From NCBI RefSeq assembly GCF_004134905.2, contig NZ_SDPQ02000003.1:682001-746000 (forward strand): a DNA stretch of 64,000 nt, in the 5' to 3' direction. Below, one piece after another: positions 60,578-64,000 of the stretch. Both the position numbers and the translations under genes were made by a program. The notes beneath the pieces are model-generated. The model saw only the letters and a program-made list of their open reading frames with translations, had not been told where the DNA came from and made no database searches. Positions within the stretch are counted from its first letter, which is position 1. Every line of letters starts with the position of its first letter. The stretch is from Aeromicrobium ginsengisoli (lineage in GTDB: Bacteria; Actinomycetota; Actinomycetes; Propionibacteriales; Nocardioidaceae).

Positions 60578-62696
60578 CGACGGTGAAGATCGTGTAGGTG
60601 CGATCGCCGCTGGAGCTGTAGCCGGAGACGCGGACCCGGCGATGGCCAGGTTCGACGGATGTGGGGAACCGCACGGTGCGGTGCACGGTGCCGGTGCTGT
60701 CGGCGCGTCCCGTGTAGGCCAGCTTGCCGCCGAGCCAGATCTTGGCGCGCTGGCCTGGCTTGAGACCGGTGGCGGCGACGTGGAACGTGGCGCGGTGATT
60801 GATGGTGTGGTCCGAGATCACCAGGTGCTTGTGGGCTGACGAGACGTACGAGGTCTTGGCCGAGATCTTGGAGACGGTCGGGCCGTCCGGCACGCTGGCG
60901 GTGATGCGGACGCTGATCCGGCGGGCGGCCTGGAACCCGCCGAGTCGCAGGGTCTTGTCGGTCGCGCCGGGGATGGGATGACCGTCCTCGTACCAGCGAT
61001 AGGAGAAGTGGGCGTCGTGTGGTGCCACGGAGCCGGTCTGCGCGGTGAGGGTCTTGCCCTCGCGAGCGGTCCCGGTGATCTGCGGGTTGAGACCGGTGAT
61101 CTCGTGGGTGATCCACTGGGCGTGGAGCGCGATCGGCACGGCGGCCAGACCGTTCGAGGAGCCGGGCAGGATCGTGTCGGCGGTCACCGTGGTGCCGGAG
61201 CCGTCGGCGTGAGTGTTCCAGCCGGCGAACACCGAGCCGGCTTTGGTCGGTGCGGCGGGGAAGGTGCGGGCACCGCGCGTGAACGAGTCGGCGAACACGA
61301 TGACCGGCGCCGGAGCTGGCGAGCCGCCTCGGGAGTCGAACGAGACGGCGTAGTGGTGATGGCTGATCGCGACTCCGGAATTGCCGACTCGGGTTTGGAC
61401 ATGCGACAGGGCGATGGTGCCGTCGTTCTGGATCCAGCCGTCACCCGAAATGTTCCCGCCGAAGGAGGGGTCGTCGACCGCTCCGAGGATGCGCCCCGTG
61501 GGCCCGACCGTGAGGTTGGGCGTCTTCGCCCCGTCTTCGTATGCCGGCACCAGGACTTCGGCGTCCGGGAGTCGAAGGGTGCCGTCGACCAGCAGCGAGC
61601 CATGCACGCCGCCGTAGGTGCCACCGACCACCACACGGTCCCAGGCGTTGGGCACCGTCACCAGTGCGTCCTTGCCGATCGAGATCGTGCCGGTGGCTCC
61701 TCTGGGATCGCCGTAGTCGAGCGTCCCAAGCGCTGGGCCGCCCAGGGCAGTGGTCGTGACGTCCCCGGCGTTGATCGCGATGACGCCTCCGTCGGGGCTG
61801 ACGTACCCGATCCCCGACGTCCCGCCCCGTGCCGTGATCGTCCCACCATTGATCGTGACGACCCCGCCGGCGACCCCGCTGTTCATCCCGCCGATCCCCA
61901 CGCCCTCGATGTTGCCCATGCCGCCGAAATTCGATGCCTCCGCCGTGACGGTTCCACCATTGATCGTGACGGTTCCAGCGGAGCTGAGGTAGACGCCGTC
62001 ACCGATTCCGGCCGATCCGCCGACTGCGTCGATGGTGCCGCCGTTGATGGTGATCGTGCTGCCGGCGCTCGCATATCCACCACCGATGGCTGCCGCACCG
62101 TGGTCGGAAGTTGCCGTGACGGTTCCGCCGTTGATCGTGATGGTGCTGGCGCCTACGCCCCCCTCGCCACTGCCGATGGCTGCACCATGAGAGCCGGACG
62201 TTGCCTTGACGACGCCGTCGTTGATCGTGATGGTGCCGGCCGCACGTTCGTAGTCGCCGCCGATGGCAGCGCCACCGCCCTCGTTCTCCGCCGTCACCGT
62301 CCCCTGGTTGACGATCAGCGTCGCACCCGTGGTCCCGATGGCGGCTCGCAAGTACGTCGGCGTGATCACGGTCAGCTCGGACGCAGGACTCGCCGCGTCG
62401 ATCGTCAGCTGCTTGCCCGTGGTGATGACGATCCTGGCCACGGCGAGGTCGTGGACTCCGAGGTTCAGGGTCGCGGCGCAGCCGATTGTCAGCTCACCTT
62501 CTGGTTGGGAGATGTCGGCCGCCAGCGTCACGACCGTGGGCGCGGCAGGGGTGCCTGAACACGTCGACAGGGCTGTCGCCAGCTCGGCGAAGGTGTCGAC
62601 GGACGCGGCCGATGCCGGTGAGCCGGCGACGACGAGCAGGCCGCCGGCGAGCGTCGTGGAAGCGAGCAAGGTGAGGAACTGCCTGCGGTGTGACAC
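60564..62696 (-). CDS. Secreted beta-helix/Ig-like surface protein
   Basis: A 710 aa protein. The N-terminus VSHRRQFLTLLASTTLAGG has a twin-arginine-like RRQFL motif and ends ASA near residue 30. Then comes a right-handed beta-helix-like region (about 95-380) with repeated ITINGGTxxA units separated by GGAAIG segments. Next are an InlB-type FAGWNTHADGSGT repeat (near 495), an Ig-like module (ITGTAREGKTLTAQTG) like those in the gene at 53488, and a basic C-terminal domain. The GTG start has GGGGGG upstream. Likely a cell-surface or matrix protein of unknown function. Confidence 0.8.
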   Translation of the reverse strand: MSHRRQFLTLLASTTLAGGLLVVAGSPASAASVDTFAELATALSTCSGTPAAPTVVTLAADISQPEGELTIGCAATLNLGVHDLAVARIVITTGKQLTIDAASPASELTVITPTYLRAAIGTTGATLIVNQGTVTAENEGGGAAIGGDYERAAGTITINDGVVKATSGSHGAAIGSGEGGVGASTITINGGTVTATSDHGAAAIGGGYASAGSTITINGGTIDAVGGSAGIGDGVYLSSAGTVTINGGTVTAEASNFGGMGNIEGVGIGGMNSGVAGGVVTINGGTITARGGTSGIGYVSPDGGVIAINAGDVTTTALGGPALGTLDYGDPRGATGTISIGKDALVTVPNAWDRVVVGGTYGGVHGSLLVDGTLRLPDAEVLVPAYEDGAKTPNLTVGPTGRILGAVDDPSFGGNISGDGWIQNDGTIALSHVQTRVGNSGVAISHHHYAVSFDSRGGSPAPAPVIVFADSFTRGARTFPAAPTKAGSVFAGWNTHADGSGTTVTADTILPGSSNGLAAVPIALHAQWITHEITGLNPQITGTAREGKTLTAQTGSVAPHDAHFSYRWYEDGHPIPGATDKTLRLGGFQAARRISVRITASVPDGPTVSKISAKTSYVSSAHKHLVISDHTINHRATFHVAATGLKPGQRAKIWLGGKLAYTGRADSTGTVHRTVRFPTSVEPGHRRVRVSGYSSSGDRTYTIFTVVTYR

Positions 62697-62771
62697 GTCA
62701 ACCCCCCGTTGATGACTGGCGACAGTCTCTCACCACCATCGGACCAGCGGGGCGGATTCGCGAGAACTGAC

Positions 62772-64000
62772 TCAGACGGCGGCGGCCGGGGCCGGGGCGA
62801 GCGGCACGCGTACGAGCAGGACTCCCGGCTGGACCTCGGCGGTGATCTCCTGACCCTCGCCGACGGGGTCGCCGTCGAGCTGCATCGGCATCTTCTTCTC
62901 GGCCTTGATGTGCACCTTGTGGCCCGTGAGCCGGTCGAGCCGCTCGTTCGTACGCTTCTGGCGGCCGATGACCCGGACGATGATCGCGAGCCAGCCGATG
63001 AACCGCTTGGGCGCGAGCACCACGACGTCGAGCTTGCCGTCGTCGATCTGGGCGTCGGGCAGCAGCGGGATGCCGCCCTGGAGGAATCCGACGTTGCCGA
63101 CGACGACCGTGCGGGCGCGGAACTTCTTGAACTCGCCGTCGTCGACCGAGATCTGGACCTTCATGGCGGGGAAGCGAGCCGCCTTGACCCCGCTGACGAA
63201 GTAGGCCAGCCAGCCGACCTTGGCCTTGAGCTGGTCGTTGACGCCGGTCATGATCGCGGCGTCCATGCCGAGGCCGGCCATGACGAGGAACGTCGTGTTG
63301 GTGCCGGAGTCGGTCTTGAGGGTCGACAGGTCGATCGCCCGGTCCTGCCCGCCGAACACGACGTCGAGGGCGTCGCGGGTGTTGAGCGGGATCGACAGGT
63401 TGCGGGCCAGCAGGTTGCCGGTGCCGTGCGGGAGGATGCCGACGGCCACGCCGGTGCGGGCGACCTCCTCGCAGACCGCGCGCACGGTGCCGTCACCGCC
63501 GGCCGCGACGATCAGGTCGACGTCGGCGCGAAGCGCGGCACTGGCCTGGCCGTGGCCGGGGTCCTCGATCGTGGTCTCGAACCAGAGCGGTTCCTTCCAC
63601 CCGTCACGGTGGGCGACGAGGCGTACGCGCTCCTTGAACGCCTCGACGTCGGCGATCTTCGACGGATTGAGCACGACGGCCGCTCGCTTGCGGCCGGTGC
63701 CGGTCAGGGCCGCGAGCTCGTGCGGCACGCGGGTGGCGTCGCTGACCAGCACGATCCAGAATCCGAGGGCCACCGCCGTGCCGAAGGCCAGGCCGGCGAC
63801 GACGTCGCTGAGGTAGTGCACGCCGAGGAAGATGCGGCTTGCGCCGACTCCGAGGCCCATGAGGACGAGCAATGTGATGATGATGCGGCGCTTCCAGCCG
63901 CGGCCCGTCAGCACGATCGTCATGAGGATCGCGACGGTGACCAGCATGCCGGAGCCCGCGGAGTGTCCGCTCGGGAACGAGTAGCCGCCGATCTCGTGCA
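62772..64000 (-). CDS. PAP2 phosphatase / diacylglycerol kinase fusion, C-terminal part
   Basis: The frame runs out of the window, so the N-terminus is missing. The visible upstream part contains SFPSGHSAGSG, a PAP2 motif 2, followed by membrane helices and the motif-3 histidine in GVHYLSDVVAG. After about 90 residues comes a diacylglycerol kinase catalytic domain with AAGGDGTVR and GILPHGTGNLLARNL. The two halves dephosphorylate and rephosphorylate lipid substrates. Such fusions are annotated in actinobacteria. 409 codons are visible. Confidence 0.9.
   Translation of the reverse strand, partial: HEIGGYSFPSGHSAGSGMLVTVAILMTIVLTGRGWKRRIIITLLVLMGLGVGASRIFLGVHYLSDVVAGLAFGTAVALGFWIVLVSDATRVPHELAALTGTGRKRAAVVLNPSKIADVEAFKERVRLVAHRDGWKEPLWFETTIEDPGHGQASAALRADVDLIVAAGGDGTVRAVCEEVARTGVAVGILPHGTGNLLARNLSIPLNTRDALDVVFGGQDRAIDLSTLKTDSGTNTTFLVMAGLGMDAAIMTGVNDQLKAKVGWLAYFVSGVKAARFPAMKVQISVDDGEFKKFRARTVVVGNVGFLQGGIPLLPDAQIDDGKLDVVVLAPKRFIGWLAIIVRVIGRQKRTNERLDRLTGHKVHIKAEKKMPMQLDGDPVGEGQEITAEVQPGVLLVRVPLAPAPAAAV

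Noticed and set aside
61740..62280. Tandem ATTGATCGTGAC-like units as non-coding repeats
   Set aside because: They are in frame and encode the INGGT beta-helix rungs of the surface protein.

Overview
The window is a gene-dense, high-GC chromosomal segment from an actinobacterium. Gene content points to that phylum: a WhiB protein, CrgA, an FHA/PP2C/RodA/PbpA/PASTA-kinase cluster, LysX, GTP-dependent PEPCK, DUF5926 and many GTG starts. The overall mix resembles Nocardioidaceae such as Aeromicrobium or Nocardioides; that placement is inference. I see no phage, insertion sequence, CRISPR array or rRNA. One tRNA is present.

Layout. 1-157: 5' part of an MpaB-type oxygenase. 195-5668: peptide ABC transporter (binding protein, DppB, then a single-chain DppC-DppD-DppF fusion). 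5669-6917: regulatory region and a DevR/DosR-like response regulator. 6952-11782: housekeeping genes (glyA, SURF1-like, DUF3817, crotonase, cyclophilin, rhomboid protease). 11780-20091: cell-division and cell-wall signalling block (crgA, DUF881, then the minus-strand run fhaA-fhaB-pstP-rodA-pbpA-pknB). 20236-20478: tRNA-Leu(CAG) with a duplicated 3' end and a terminator. 20623-24954: pckG, a DSD1-like PLP enzyme, DinB, DUF4235 and a WhiB regulator. 25060-32097: crotonase, methyltransferase, DUF998, lysX, DUF2277 and GDPD. 32161-38150: four transcription factors or transporters, in the pairs TetR/MFS and LysR/EamA, plus a lipoprotein and a TetR. 38207-42522: leucine catabolism operon (methylcrotonyl-CoA carboxylase beta and alpha, HMG-CoA lyase) divergent from that TetR. 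42534-49090: YunG, EcsC, a phosphotransferase-Aat fusion, HU, CAAX protease, rhodanese, an HATPase, DUF5926 and an orphan Imm1-like immunity protein. 49201-53374: lpdA, an ECF41 sigma factor with its carboxymuconolactone-decarboxylase partner, and arginine deiminase. 53488-62696: two secreted repeat proteins flanking a beta-PGM/GH65 sugar phosphorylase pair, an FHA-like protein, an adenosine-deaminase-like enzyme and an ArsR/SRPBCC pair. 62772-64000: PAP2-DAGK fusion, cut by the window end.

How the parts work together. The central block couples phospho-signalling (PknB, PstP, FHA proteins) to elongation and division (RodA, PbpA, CrgA). Several regulator/target pairs carry clear palindromic operators in their shared promoter: TetR/MFS, TetR/MCC, LysR/EamA and ArsR/SRPBCC. 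The ECF41 gene has a matching promoter in front of its neighbour. Many genes look leaderless, with a TANNNT box 6-8 nt before the start codon.

Most interesting items: the in-frame phosphotransferase-Aat fusion (43742-45361), a DnaA-box-like cluster before crgA (11780-11842), a DosR-box-like palindrome before the devR-like gene, three convergent pairs sharing a CTAG double stop, and an REP-like repeat inserted in frame inside a YunG gene.
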